Source: Sarcophilus harrisii
Taxonomy: Eukaryota > Chordata > Mammalia > Dasyuromorphia > Dasyuridae
Length of the DNA: 64,000 nt
Direction: 5' to 3'
Assembly (NCBI RefSeq): GCF_902635505.1
Contig: NC_045428.1
Span: forward strand, 219,922,607 to 219,986,606
Every line of letters begins with the position of its first letter. Position 1 is the first letter of the stretch. The notes under the pieces were generated by a model. That model was not told where the DNA came from, did not search any database, and saw only the letters and a program-made list of their open reading frames with translations. Below are positions 47,378 to 58,965 of the stretch, in pieces. A program made the position numbers and the translations under genes.

Positions 47378-47596
47378 AAGGGGAGAGAGGGGAAAGAGGG
47401 AAAATTTTGGAACAGAACGTTTTGCAAGGGTCAGTGTTGAAAATTACCCATGCATATGTTTTGTAAATAAAAATCTATGATAAAAAAATAAAAGAAAAAA
47501 ATAAATAAGCACAAGCCCTGTTCTGACTTGCTAAAAGAAATGGAACTGAATGAAATTATTTGGACAGTACAGAGTGAAGGTGAAATATAAAATGCC

Positions 47597-47742
47597 TAAT
47601 CACCTGTTTGTCTTAATTTCCTTCCTATAAAATGAGCTAGAAAAGAAAAATGGCAAACTACTCCAGCATTCTTGTTAAGAAAATCCCAACTGGGGTCACA
47701 AAGAGTCAGATACAAATGAAACAAGTGAACAACAACAACAAA
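47597..47742 (+). mobile_element. MAR1-type SINE, 5' truncated
   Basis: 'tgtcttaatttccttcctat', 'aatggcaaactactccagca', 'caactggggtcacaaagagt' and an AAC-repeat tail. The tRNA head is missing. Confidence 0.85.
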
Positions 47743-48204
47743 ATTCAGTAGTCCCACAAAATGCTTCATATCTTGGTGTTAACAGTAACTGTGTAATTAC
47801 GACTTTAAAATTTTTTTCTTTCATTGAATATGTAAGGTTTTTATTGGGTAAGCACTTATTTTGTATGAAAGAGACAAATAACTGTTCTTTATCTGATTTG
47901 GATTGTATCTAAGATTTAAGTAACTTTTTTTATACCTCTGGGATGAGGATATAAAGAAGCAATGATAAGACAGGTCTGTCTCTTTGGAGGTCAGACACCT
48001 CTAAGACTGCCTGGGAGTCCACGTGACTGAGTCTAGAGTTGAGAGAAGCCCTTTACAATGCCAGCTTCCCTAGCACATCAGAAAGGGTTTTGAGGTTGTT
48101 TTCTGGTATGTGTAAGTGTGGATGTGTGTTTGTGTGTGTGTGTGTTTTACACTAGTGACCATTCCCTAAACTAGAATTCATTTTGAATATATTACACCTC
48201 TCCA
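47743..48204. other. Unassigned sequence with a TG run
   Basis: A (TG)n run at about 48118-48146. No gene or repeat family recognised otherwise. Confidence 0.4.
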
Positions 48205-48285
48205 GTAAGAATATGAGTTCCTCAAGGAAAGCAGTTATTTTATTTTATCTCTGTTTTCCCAGTGCCTGGCACATGGTTAGTATGG
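48205..48285 (+). repeat. L2 3'-end fragment
   Basis: 'atgagttcctcaaggaaagc', 'cccagtgcctggcacatgg'. Confidence 0.72.
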
Positions 48286-48881
48286 TTATCACTTCCATAT
48301 TGCAGAGGTTAGGGGTGCAAAACACCCAAAATCTGGAAAATTCACATAAAATGTTTTGATCCTCCCCTCATGCCAGCAAAATCTGAATTATTTTGGTATT
48401 AAAAGATAAAATATATCAATAGGATACAATACTACATTTATATACATATATATGTATGTATTATTCATTTCTGAGTTTCTAAATTTTTTTGTGTCATCTG
48501 TTGGTCTTTGTGCGTTATCTGCAGCTTCTACAAAACTCCCCACAGATTCCAATTCCTTATATCAATCTAAGACATATTGAAATGCAATGGAGAAAAGCTC
48601 GATGTGGAAGAGAGAACTGTACTTAATGCATTCTGGTTGATGATTGATTGTCTTGCCCATGGATACACAATTAACACATGTCAGAGGCAGTACTTGAACT
48701 TGGAGCCAAGGACATCCCTCTGTCCATTATATCCACACTGCTTCTACTTGCCTAAATTGAATTTATTGGATTGGCTAAGGAATGGTTTCTTCCCTTGGCT
48801 TATAACAGAAATTTCATTAAGAACTTAAATTCATAGACATTTATATTTTAGAGAAGTGGTTCAGAAGCATACTGCTATAGT
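48286..48881. other. Unassigned intergenic sequence
   Basis: The 83-codon frame at 48577-48828 overlaps what looks like a reverse MIR ('ttgtcttgcccatggataca', 'acttggagccaaggacatcc'). No gene. Confidence 0.4.
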
Positions 48882-49030
48882 TGTTTGTCCTTGGTTCTCA
48901 AAGAGGACTAGCTCATACAATCTTGGGCAAGTTAGTATCTCTGGAGCTCAGCTTTCTCCTGTATAAAATGATAAATTTGAACTAGATAGCCTTCCAGACT
49001 TCTTCCTGATCTAAGTCTAATCATCCTCTG
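48882..49030. repeat. RTE/MAR4 end (-) and MIR fragment (+)
   Basis: 48882-48909 is the reverse tail of the RTE/MAR4-like family ('ttgtttgtccttggttctca'). 48920-49030 is a forward MIR-type fragment ('cttgggcaagttagtatctc', 'gataaatttgaactagatag'). Confidence 0.6.
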
Positions 49031-49033
49031 TTG

Positions 49034-49088
49034 CACTGTCCTGTACTGTTCTATCCTGTCCTGTCCTACACTACACTGTACTGTACCA
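49034..49088. repeat. Decayed pentamer minisatellite
   Basis: Units of the CTGTC/CTGTA/CACTA type repeated about eleven times. Confidence 0.85.
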
Positions 49089-50690
49089 TAAAAGGCATTT
49101 TAGTCAATGTTACAAAGCCACGTGAAAGATATCATATTGCAAATCAGCTTTGTTCAGATTCTTACTGCCAAGAGATTCTGTGTGAACTGAAAGATAAATA
49201 AATGCCAAATTCAAAATTTACAAAGAACCAGTCTCAGATATTTTATCCATTCAAGGGAGGAATTCTTCAGTGGGTATGGGACCTCCATACGTTTTCTCAC
49301 TTGAATTAGACAAGTCAAATTCTTTGCCAAGACCCTGAGAAGGGCACATGGAATGTCTTATTAAATCTTCCATAGCTATCAAAGCAAAAGCCCAGCACCA
49401 GAAAAATGCTGATGACTACCCTTACATTAATGCAGCAATAGTACAGAAAGCATTACCTCATTAAATCAGTGAGTAGGAAGACACCACTTCTCAAGTCTGC
49501 CCACCTGCAGACATCAGACAAGGGTTGACTGCAGGTCTAAGACAACTCCAACATGGTTACTGAACTTTGAATATAGATGGAGTCTTTGTTTGTAGTCAGT
49601 TGTTAATGGAGTGGTTAACAGAAACCTTAACTCCTATCTCTCATTTCTCGTCTTCAAAAAGTGACACAATATTTTAAATTTTCACCTGGGCAGTTGCCAC
49701 ATTCTAAGAGAATCTCAAGTGACTCTTTAGCCTTTGGTTACTGCCAACACAGAGTACTGCACTGCAGTGTGTGAGCCCTGGATAGATGCCCAAAACTTGA
49801 AGGGAGGTGAAGGATGTTGGAAGTGACTAAAAGTACAATACTTGCTTTATGCTCAACTTACTAAGGTGGATGAGTGAGATAAAGGCAAGCGGGCTAAAGA
49901 AGTAAGCTTTAACTGTGAAAAAGAGCTTGAACTTAGGATGAAGGGAGCTCTCTTTGATGTAGTAAAATCTTGCTAATATAGTACAAAAGAACACTTTCCA
50001 ATATTTGTTCAAATACATGTAGGAAATTATGGATAATTTAAAAGGAGTTTGGAATTCATAGAAGCTTGTCTAAATGATTTGTATTAAGAAGGCTCCCCGT
50101 GTGTATCTTAAGAAACATTAAGTAAAATGGTGAATGGCTAGAAATGACTGCTATTATTTCACTGAATCCCAGTTGCAGTTGTATTTCAAAATGGGATTCC
50201 AGGGAATCTGAAACATTTGGAAATGGGTTTTTTAATGAAAAAGCTATGAAGTTCGGCATCAAAACAAAGCAGCCGGAAAAGGGAATATTTATTTTTTCCC
50301 CAATAATAATTTTACTTTTGGAAGATGGTATGAAGCACTTACTCTAACAACATATCGAGAAACTTATAAGCATCCAAATCCCTAAGACTTACCCAATTGG
50401 AATTCTCCTGTCATATATATTTTCTAACATGAAGCAGCTGAGCATATGTTACCCGATAAATATTCTACCCAGAGAAGAAATGAAGGATGGGCAGAAGGTA
50501 GTTGTTTATAAGAGGAAAGCAAATTAAAAATACTTAAGAAGAAGCTAACTTTAAATTGGATAGATGAGCAAAAATTGAATGACTAAGTTTTAGAGCCAAG
50601 TCCTGTCATTTCTACCTAGATAGCATACCTCTACTTCTATAGCCACCATGGTAGTTTGTAAGATTTAGAAGTAGAAGAGAATAAAAAATT
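49089..50690. other. Unassigned 1.6-kb stretch
   Basis: No transposon landmark and no gene. Together with 17346-19345 and 59476-61130, it is among the best candidates for unique sequence. Confidence 0.4.
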
Positions 50691-50699
50691 AGCCTGGTC

Positions 50700-50872
50700 C
50701 AAAATTTCTTAAACTGGGGGTCAAAAACCCCATAGGGGGTCTTGTACCTGAATGTGGGGGTGATGAAATCATGATTTATTATCAATAAATGTTTGGTTTG
50801 TATACCTATTTTATATACCTGGGGTTGTATAAAAATTTCTCAGTTGAAAAGCAAAATGTTTAAGAAGACTTG
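50700..50872. mobile_element. Small hAT-type DNA transposon
   Basis: 173-bp element with 15-bp inverted ends: CAAAATTTCTTAAAC at the left and CAAGTCTTCTTAAAC on the other strand at the right. The 8-bp flanks gcctggtc (50692-50699) and gcttagtc (50873-50880) differ at two bases. An internal 'gggggtcaaaaacccc' stretch forms a hairpin. It is too short to code for a transposase, so it is non-autonomous. Confidence 0.78.
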
Positions 50873-50944
50873 GCTTAGTCTAATCCCCACTCCCATTTTA
50901 TGGAAGATGAATTCCAGGGAGGTCAAAGGCCTTGCCCAGATGTA

Positions 50945-51205
50945 TCTGATAGTTCAGTGGATAGAGTATTGGTGAAGTCAGAAAGACCTGAGTTAAAATC
51001 CAGCCTTAGAAATTTACTACCAGTATAATTCTGGTTAATTTGCTTAACCTTTTCCTCAGTTTCTTCAACTCTAAAATGGGTATCATAATAGCACTACCTC
51101 TCAAAGTAACCATGACCACTTCACAGGTTTGTGTGGATCAAATGACATTATATATGCAAAGTAATTTGCAAACATTAATGCTCTCTGTACTGTTATTATT
51201 GCTAT
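50945..51205 (+). repeat. MIR/THER CORE-SINE, near full length
   Basis: A tRNA-like head ('gttcagtggatagagtattg', 'cagaaagacctgagttaaaa'), then 'ttcctcagtttcttcaactc', 'ggtatcataatagcactacc', and the tail 'gtaatttgcaaacattaatg'. Confidence 0.85.
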
Positions 51206-51469
51206 GAGATATTACCCAACAAACACTCAAACAATCCTTCTGTCCCACTAAGTTAAAGCAAAAACAACTAAGAAAGTGACTAGAGCAGAGAGTACATACT
51301 ACTTTCCCCTTTTATAGTTTACCAATTGTTAAGAGAAGGAAAGATTTTTTTTAAACTTTAATCATTTCTTTTGACATCAACTTTGCCTTATTGTCTTTGA
51401 AATGTAACTTGGTTTATCATCAAGGATGCCATCATAGAAAAATTGAGATAAGAGGCAGCTTTTGGGGAA

Positions 51470-51775
51470 AAGATGGTCACATTAAGTTTTGGACATGTTG
51501 AATTTGACCTACAGGGGAACATACAGAAATGTCCAGGGGCCAGTAATGATAGCTGATAGGCTTTAAGGTTTACAAAGCTTTTAACATTTGTATTATCTCA
51601 ATAGATCCTCATAAGCTTGTAATATAAGCATTACAGAAATTTTTGTGCTCAGATGAGGAACTGAAATGTAAAGACATTAAGTGGCTTGTTCTTGGTCCTT
51701 CAATTGATAAGTGAAAAAAGTGGGATTTGAACCCAATTCTCCTGACTGCAAGTCTTATGCTCATGCCTTTCCCTA
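51470..51775. repeat. Ancient repeat piece and MIR (-)
   Basis: 51470-51535 has 'taagttttggacatgttgaa' of the unclassified ancient repeat. 51540-51775 is a reverse MIR-type element ('aaggtttacaaagcttttaa', 'gtgggatttgaacccaattc'). Confidence 0.6.
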
Positions 51776-51864
51776 ACCAAGTGTGAGGCGTAATGGTGCC
51801 ACATTGAGGGTGCTACATTAAGGGCTTTCACAAGGTTTCCAATTGCCTTCAAGATAAACTTTTT

Positions 51865-52300
51865 TGTGGCTTCTCTTTTTTATTTTCATACTATCTTTTT
51901 AATTTTCAAAATCCATGCAAAGATAGTTTCCAACACTCACCCTTGCAAAACCTTGTGTTTCATATTTTTCTCCCTCCCTTTCCTACAACCCCCCCTTCCC
52001 CCTCCTAGATGCAAGGAATCCAATATAGGTTAAACATGTACAATTCTTCTAAAATTTTAACATTTATCATTCTGGATAAGAAAAAAATCATATCAAGAAG
52101 GGAGGAACATGAGACAAAAAAAGCAAGTAAACAACAACCAAAAAAAAGATGAAAAGTCTATGTTATGATACACATTCAGTTCCCATATTTCTCTCTCTGG
52201 ATGCAGATGGCTCTCTCCATCACAAGTCTATTGGAATTGGCCTGAATTACCTCATTGTTGAAAAGAGCCAAATCCATCACAGTTGATCATCACATGACCA
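51865..52300 (-). mobile_element. L1 3' UTR, minus strand
   Basis: 'cttgcaaaaccttgtgtttc', 'ctcctagatgcaaggaatcc', 'gatgcagatggctctctcca', 'ctcattgttgaaaagagcca'. 5' truncated, without a clear target duplication. Confidence 0.88.
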
Positions 52301-52344
52301 GATATATTTCTTTTTTCCCAAGCAAATCACTACATTTCAGCCCA

Positions 52345-52505
52345 GTGATGACAGTTGCATGGTATGATTAAAAGGTTTGGAGTCAGGAGATCTGGATTCA
52401 AAACCAAATGCTGTCCTTAGACTTTGGAAAATCACTTAATCTCTCAGTTTCCTCAGAACTTAACAAAGTACCTGGCACCTGATAAGCACTAATTAATTTT
52501 TTTAA
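52345..52505 (+). repeat. MIR-type SINE
   Basis: 'tggtatgattaaaaggtttg', 'ggagatctggattcaaaacc', 'taatctctcagtttcctcag', 'gtacctggcacctgataagc'. Confidence 0.7.
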
Positions 52506-52769
52506 TATACTCATTTGTAAAATGAAGTCTTGAAATAGATGAACTTTAAATGCCATTCAAGCTCTTGAATATGTGTTCTTATTTGTAACACCCCTTCCTG
52601 GACCTCTTCTTCAACTACCAATCACCACAGGCTAGAATCCTCTAGGACTAATTATTACTTTTGTCCACAGGATGTTAAAGGGAACCCTGAGAGGCTAGGT
52701 TTTTCTAGTACTGTCTCAGGAGCGCCCATCAAATGTGCGCCCTGTTTATAATTCACTAGACAATTTGCT

Positions 52770-53007
52770 GGGGCAGATAAGTGATGCAATAGACAGAATA
52801 CTGGACCTAGAATCACAGAACTCATTTTCCTGAATTCAAATCTGGCTTGGACACTTACTATTTTGGACAAGTCATTTTACCCTGTTTGTCTCAATTTCCT
52901 CATCTATAAAATGAACAGGAAAAGGAAATGACAAACCACTCCAATAACTTTTGTCAAGAAAATCCTAAACAGGATTGCAAAGAGTCAAACACAGCTGAAT
53001 AACAACA
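52770..53007 (+). mobile_element. MAR1-type tRNA-derived SINE
   Basis: Nearly full length: 'gggcagataagtgatgcaat', 'gtctcaatttcctcatctat', 'gacaaaccactccaataact', and the tail 'gctgaataacaaca'. Confidence 0.92.
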
Positions 53008-53049
53008 GACAAAAAGATTTTAGAAAAAGAATTTGCTAAGCAGGAATAG

Positions 53050-53805
53050 CAAAGAAAGCTTTTTGTTTTAATTTTTAAAATTATTTTTCACAATGGTATT
53101 TTATTTTTTCCAATTATATGTAAATATAACATTTTTGTAAGATTTTGGGCACTAAATTTTTTTTCTCTTCCTTCCCTCCCCTCTCCCCAAGATAGTAAAC
53201 AATCTGATATAGGTTATAGATGTACAAGTATAATCATTTTAAACATATTTCCATATTAGTCATCTTATGAAAGAAAAAAATCAGAACAAAAGAGAACTAC
53301 TAGAAAGAAAAATCAACAAATAAAGGAAAAAAAGTAGGCTTTGAACTGCATTCAATCTCCATAGTTCTTCCCTTGGATATGGATGGCATTCTCCATCCCA
53401 AGTCTATAGGGATTGTCTTGAATCACTGAATTGCCAAGAAGAGCCAAGTCTATCACAGTCAATTGTCACACAATCATATTCTGTATAATGTTCTCCTGGT
53501 TCTGTTCACTTCACTCAGCATCAGTTCATGTAAGTTTTTCCAGATTTTTCTGAAATTTCCCTGCTCATCAATTTCTTATAGAACAATAGTATTCAATTAT
53601 GTTCATATACCTCAATTTATTTAGCCATTCTCCAATTGATGAGCATCTCCTCAATTTTCAATTCCTTGCCACCACAATAAAAACTATTATAAACATTTTC
53701 GTGCATGTGGATCATTTCCCCTTTTTTATGATCTTTTTGAGATACAGATCTACTAGTGGCATTGCTGGTCAAAGGGTATGCAGAGTTTTATAGCTGCAAG
53801 GACAG
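53050..53805 (-). mobile_element. L1 3' end, minus strand
   Basis: From the 3' UTR ('ttccaattatatgtaaatat') through 'ttcacttcactcagcatcag' and 'cattctccaattgatgagca' to the ORF2 end. Diverged. Confidence 0.85.
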
Positions 53806-54300
53806 TTTTTAGAGACCATCTCCTCAGAGAAAAGGACATAATCTTCTGTTTGACACACAAGGTCTCTGGAGAGATGGTATTAAAATGAAAGAGCATTTAT
53901 ATCCAAAGGGTAAACTCACACTTCCTGGTTACCAGAAATCCTTTCTTCTCTTGCAAAGTCCTCATGAAATTCCCCTTAGGTTTAGCTTTTAACCTCCAAG
54001 AGTTAGACTAGAATTCTGATCTCATAGAATTCTGAAATTGTTTTTCCTTGATGAATGTAAATTTTTCTCTGTGTATCTCTCAGGTTCTGAAACAGATGTT
54101 ATCATGGTTATTGCTGATCCTGAGAGACTTCCACCAACATCATTGGGGACTCCAGATCATTGGTCTTTTCAAAGTTTACAAGTTTGTCACCTAGTTATTG
54201 ACAGGGTAGGGGAGAGAACAGTCAGCCTTCAACTGCAAAACAAAACTATAAACTGGCTTGACCAGAAATTTGTCTGATTTCTTTCAGTAGACCACAAGAC
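53806..54300. other. Unassigned intergenic sequence
   Basis: The 79-codon frame at 54038-54277 has no recognisable motif, and I find no exon-like boundaries that I trust. Confidence 0.4.
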
Positions 54301-54379
54301 ACATCCTATGTGGTATCATCCAATGATACTAGTACTCTGCCTGGCATGTAATAGGCAATTAATAAGTTGATTAGATGGC

Positions 54380-55190
54380 ATCAGATTGTAGAAAGTTTAG
54401 GAGATCAGGTAAAGGAATGTGAACATGACTTGGTAGGCAACAGAGAACTACTAATGATTCTGGAGCTGAGGAATGATGAGGCTATATTTATACATGACAG
54501 AAACTATTCTAATAGCAGTATGAGAAAAGAATTAGGAGAGAATTAGAGTAGAAAAGCCTCTATAGAAGCTACAATTGTCTTAAATAGTTGGTAATGAAGA
54601 CATATACCAGAATGGTGATGGTAATAATAGATTGATTCAAGAGATAGTGTAAGGGAAGACTTGATCTAAAAACCATAAGAATAAAAGATGAAGAAGAGAA
54701 AAAATAAAATATAGGACTTAGCTTTTAAGCACAGGATACTTGAGTAAATGGTAGTGATGCTCACAGAAATAGTAAAGCAAGAAGGGGGAGCAGGCTCATG
54801 AGGAAAATAAGCTCTGATTTTTACTTATTTGGTTTGAGATATCTGTGGGACACTGAGTTAAAAATATACTGTAAGCAGTTGCATTATGTAGGATTGTACC
54901 TTGAACAAGAAGTCTGAGTTGGAGTTGTAAGATTTGAAAATCACTTACGTAAGCTTGAGAGTCAAAGGCACTGAGAATGAATGGCATTGATAAGAAGAAA
55001 AAGCTCATTGAGAGCAAAGGGCCAAGGACAGAATTTCAGTTAAAAGCCCCTTTAAAAGGACTAACTAATGACCAAAAAACCAGGAGAAGAGACAAAGGAG
55101 TGATGAAATGGTAGGGGACATAACAGGAAATTATGGTATTCTTGACACCAAGAAGGCACAGAGAATTTGAAGAAGAGGCTGGTCAACATT
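54380..55190 (+). repeat. Unclassified ancient long repeat, copy 5
   Basis: 'ttctggagctgaggaatgat', 'gatatctgtgggacactgag', 'cttgagagtcaaaggcactg' and 'gaatttgaagaagaggctgg' follow the order of the family. The repeat resumes at about 56705 after an L1. Confidence 0.5.
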
Positions 55191-56690
55191 CTTTTTTTTT
55201 TTTTTTTAAAGTTAATCTTCATATATGTTTTTAATAATATTTTATTTTCCCAATTACATGTAAAAACAATTTTAACTCTTTTTTTTTTTTTCAAATTTTG
55301 ACTTTCAAATTCTCTCTCTCTCTCTCTCCTTTGTCTTTTTCCTCCCTGAAAGGGAAAGCAACTTGGTAAAGGTTATACATGTGCAATAACACAAAATATA
55401 TTTCTGTATTTGTCATGTTATGAAAGAAAACAAAACCATGAAAAACATGAAAAAAATAAAGTCAAAAATAGGATGCTTTGATCTGCATTCAAATTCTATC
55501 TTTTTTTTTCCCTTTGGAAGTGGATAGATATTCTTTTGGAATTGTCTTAGATCACTGAATTGCTGAAAGTCATTTACAGTTGCTAATCATACAATATTGC
55601 TATTACTGTATTCAATATTCACCTGGTTCTACTCATTTCACTTTGCATCTGTTCATGTAAATCTTTCCTGATTTTTCCCAATCATCACCTCTCATATACA
55701 TAATAGTATTCCATTTCAATCATATACCAGAATCAGCCATTTCCCAATTGATGGATATCCCTTCAATTTCCATGTCTTTGCTACCACAAGAATATTCACT
55801 AAAAACATTTTCGTATAAATAGATTCTTCTCCTTGATCCTTAGCTTTTAAAATCTCTTTGGGATACAGAGCTATAGTGGTATTGTTGGATCAAAAGGCAT
55901 GCAAAGTTTTATAGCCCTTTGGTCCTAGGTCCAAATCACTCTCCAGAACATTTGGATCAGCTCAAAATTCCATCAACTATACATTTGTGTCCCAGTTTCC
56001 CCATATCCCTTCCAAAATTTGTAATTTACCTTTTCAATCATATTAGTGAATCAGATAAGTATGAAGTGGTATTTTATAGTTTTTTGTTTGTTTGTTTTGC
56101 TGAGGCAATTGGGGTTAAGTGACTTGCCCAGGGTCACACAGGTAGGAAGTGGTAAGTATCTGAAGTCACATTTGAACTCAGGTTCTCCTGATTGATGCTT
56201 TATCCACTGCACCACCTAGCTGCCCCCTCAGAGTTGTTTTAATTTGCATCTCTAATCAATACTGATTTAGATAATTTTTCATATGACTATAGATAACTGA
56301 TTTCTTCATCTGAAAACTGACAAGTTCATGTCCTTTGGCCATTTATCAGTTGGAGAATAACTTGTATTCTTATAAATTTGGCTCAATTCTCTATGTATTT
56401 GAGAAATGAGGCCTTTATTAAAGATATCGTTAAAAGAAAATCCCCAGCTTTCTGCTTTTCTTCTACTTTTGCTTGCAATGATTTTAATGCAAAAATTTTA
56501 TAATTAAAATTTATATTTAAAATTAATTTTCATGATCAAAACTATTCATTTTACATCTTACAATGCTCTCTATCTCTTGTTTGGTCATAAATTCTTCCCT
56601 TAGTCATAGATCTAACAGGTAAACTATTCTATGCTCCCATAATTTGCTTAAGGTATCACCCTTTATGTCTATGTCATGTACCCATCTAAC
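55191..56690 (-). mobile_element. L1 3' end, minus strand, with a SINE inside
   Basis: About 1.35 kb of L1 without the SINE. Landmarks are T-runs, 'catttcactttgcatctgtt', 'ccatttcccaattgatggat', 'ttgatggatcaaaaggcatg'-type sequence, and 'ctcagagttgttttaatttg'. It is inserted in the ancient repeat and carries a SINE at 56086-56226. Confidence 0.85.
56086..56226 (-). mobile_element. Well-preserved tRNA-derived SINE
   Basis: Reverse copy, the least diverged SINE here: 'gctgaggcaattggggttaa', 'gacttgcccagggtcacaca', 'ggttctcctgattgatgctt', 'ccactgcaccacctagctgc'. The T-run to its left is the tail. It lacks the long MAR1 3' region, so it is a shorter WSINE/SINE1-like type. It is younger than the L1 that holds it. 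Confidence 0.93.
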
Positions 56691-56704
56691 AATATTCTCA
56701 AATG

Positions 56705-57250
56705 ATTTAATGAGGTAAAAGAAGATGAGAACTGAAAAAAGCCTATTAGATTTGATGATTTAGTTATTGGTGACCTCTAAAAGAACAACTGAAAGTAGTA
56801 CAGGAAAACAGATGGCAAGGGAGTGAGAAGAGAGCAAATCAAAAAGAATTTGGCTACAGACATCTTTCTCTAGAAATTTAGCAGCAAAATGCAGGATAGA
56901 AATGAGGTTGAAAGGTCAAGGAAAGGCTTTTTTTTTTTTTTTTTAGGATTAAAGAGAAAAAAATATTTAAAGACAGGTGCAGAAGCTGGTAGAAAATGAA
57001 AACTATTAAAAATACATAAAAAGGAAGAGGAAATGCCTAGGTAAAGAAGAGATAAGATTGTAGGCATGGTTAGAAGGATTAGCTTTAGCTGGGAGGAATA
57101 TCTCTTTCTCTGAGTTCTGAGAAAGGGAAGGGAGAAAGGGTGATGACACTGAGAAATTATGACAATCAAGGAGGGAAAGGTAGGATGGTCTCAATCTTCC
57201 CAGTGCAGTAGGAAGGTAAGTTATTTTTGTTAAGTTTAAGGCCTAGCATT
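56705..57250 (+). repeat. Unclassified ancient long repeat, copy 5 continued
   Basis: 'aagaagatgagaactgaaaa', 'gcctattagatttgatgatt', 'ttggtgacctctaaaagaac', 'gacatctttctctagaaatt'. Continues 54380-55190. The minus-strand frames at 56870-57194 are not genes. Confidence 0.55.
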
Positions 57251-57329
57251 TGGGATGAGATTGAGACATGAAAAAGGGAAAAATTGAAACAAAGGCTGGA
57301 AGAATGAGATAGAAAGCTGCTAATAACAA

Positions 57330-57361
<32 letters not shown>
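57330..57361. repeat. (AAAG)n microsatellite
   Basis: About eight AAAG units. Confidence 0.95.
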
Positions 57362-57419
57362 GAAAATTCTGGAATAGCAATGAAATTCCAGCAGTTGTTA
57401 TAAGTTTATGCCCTTGTAA

Positions 57420-58395
57420 TTAATTTTTAAAATTAATTTTCAATATATTTTGTTTTTACATTACCTATATTTTCCAATGTATTTGCACCCACCTCCTGAG
57501 GACAATTGCTTCTATCAAAGAATGAAAAAGGGGGGAAAAGTCAGCAAAACTTAATCAACATACCCCAAATTTTTAATATCCAATATTTCACAACCATATA
57601 CCCCACTTCTACAAGAAGAGATACTTTCTCATATTTCTTTTTTAGGGACAAATGTGGTCATTATTATTTTTTTTTTTTGGTACTTTTGGTTGTAATTATT
57701 TTTTTATTAAAAAAATTTAATATATTATTTATTTTTAACATTATTTTCTTTGTAAATGAGTTCCAAATTCTCTCCCTTTCTCTTACCCACTGAGAAGGCA
57801 AGCAAAATAATATCAATTATACATATGAAATCATGCAAAATATATTTCATCTAAGTCATATTGTAATTATTTTGTCATTATTTTTCTAGAGGCAAGAACC
57901 TGGAGTCAGAAAGACCAGAATTCCAAACCAGTTCCAGACATTGACTAGTTGGGTGACCCTGGGCCAGTCAATAAATCTCAGTGATTTCAACTGTAAAATG
58001 GGAGTAATAACATTTGCCTCACCTAATCAAATGAGATAATATTGGTAAACTGTTAGCACTGTACATGACACATAGTAGGTATTTAATAAATGCTGGTTTT
58101 CTTCCTTCTTTCCATTTACATTGTTGTCATTGTGTATGTTAGTTTCTTTGTCCAGTTTACTTCACATTTTACTAATCCATATAAATCTTCCCATTTTTCT
58201 ATGTATTTCTCATATTCATAATTTTTTCTCTCAGAATACTGTTTCATTGCATTCATGTACAACAATTTGTTTAACCAAATTCTTTTTCAACCAAACAGCA
58301 TCTATCTTGTTTTTAGTTCCTTATCAGTACAAAAAATTAGTAATATAAATAATTTGGTTCATACAGTACCTTTCTTTTTCTCATAGATTTTCCTT
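57420..58395 (-). mobile_element. Two minus-strand L1 pieces with a MIR between
   Basis: 57420-57700 is L1 3' UTR. 57705-57880 repeats an L1 3' UTR start ('caaattctctccctttctct'), so it is a second insertion. 57885-58110 is a forward MIR/THER SINE ('ggtgaccctgggccagtcaa', 'gacacatagtaggtatttaa'). 58111-58395 is the rest of the outer L1 ('ttcattgcattcatgtacaa'). Confidence 0.7.
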
Positions 58396-58841
58396 TATTA
58401 GATGCCTTGCAATTAATGATTACATACCAGTTCTCAAAAATAAGTTCACAATACCTTAATTTACAAGAAAAACCTTCCACAAATCATCATTTTTCCCATA
58501 GTCTGTCTTCTATGTAAGAAAATCACTCTTCTATGATCAAACTTTCCAAGATGGAATGTCCCAGAATATGAGGTGAAGTTTAAAGGTGGGTTTCTATGAG
58601 TAAGATAGACCTAACAATATAAACGGATTGAAGTTCTGAAAGTATTAAGGACTGGATCAGAAGTGAAGCTGAGATGTTGCCCAGAGTCTAAAAGTAAAAG
58701 ATTTCTTGAAATATCTAAAGGGAAATTTTATCTTAAAAAATGAGAGTCTAGATAAAGACAGGTGGTGTTACTTGGTGAATCTTGAAGTTTTAACTGAGAA
58801 AAGGTGTTACATTCTAGAGGCCTTTGTGACATCTTAATCTT
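58396..58841. other. Unassigned intergenic sequence
   Basis: No gene or repeat family recognised. Confidence 0.4.
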
Positions 58842-58965
58842 GCTGTTCAATTGTTTCAGTTATGTCCAGCCTGTAGTAATCCCATTTGGGTTACCCATTT
58901 GGAGTTTTCTTGGCAAAGATATTGGAATGGTTTGCCATTTCCTTCTCCATTGGATCCATTTTGTC
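58842..58965 (-). mobile_element. MAR1-type SINE, tail part
   Basis: Reverse tail: 'gttcaattgtttcagttatg', 'ggagttttcttggcaaagat', 'tggaatggtttgccatttcc'. The head is missing. This is the last clear marsupial SINE before the gene. Confidence 0.85.

Larger units (their letters stand above)
45239..47500 (+). mobile_element. Longest L1 in the window, split by a solo LTR
   Basis: About 1.8 kb of L1 sequence (45239-46831 and 47325-47500) carrying the last third of ORF2 and the 3' UTR. It starts mid-ORF2 at 'cattcatctggaagaacaaa'-type sequence, then 'ttgttaccaaagaag' and 'ccaattgataaatggtcaaa'. 46159-46458 encodes the ORF2 C-terminus (KMFVAALFVVVRNWKLNGCPSIEEWLNKLWYMNVMEYY). Frameshifts and stops break it. 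The LTR at 46832-47318 sits in the 3' UTR, and a G13-T-G19 tract has expanded in the G-rich part. Confidence 0.93.
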
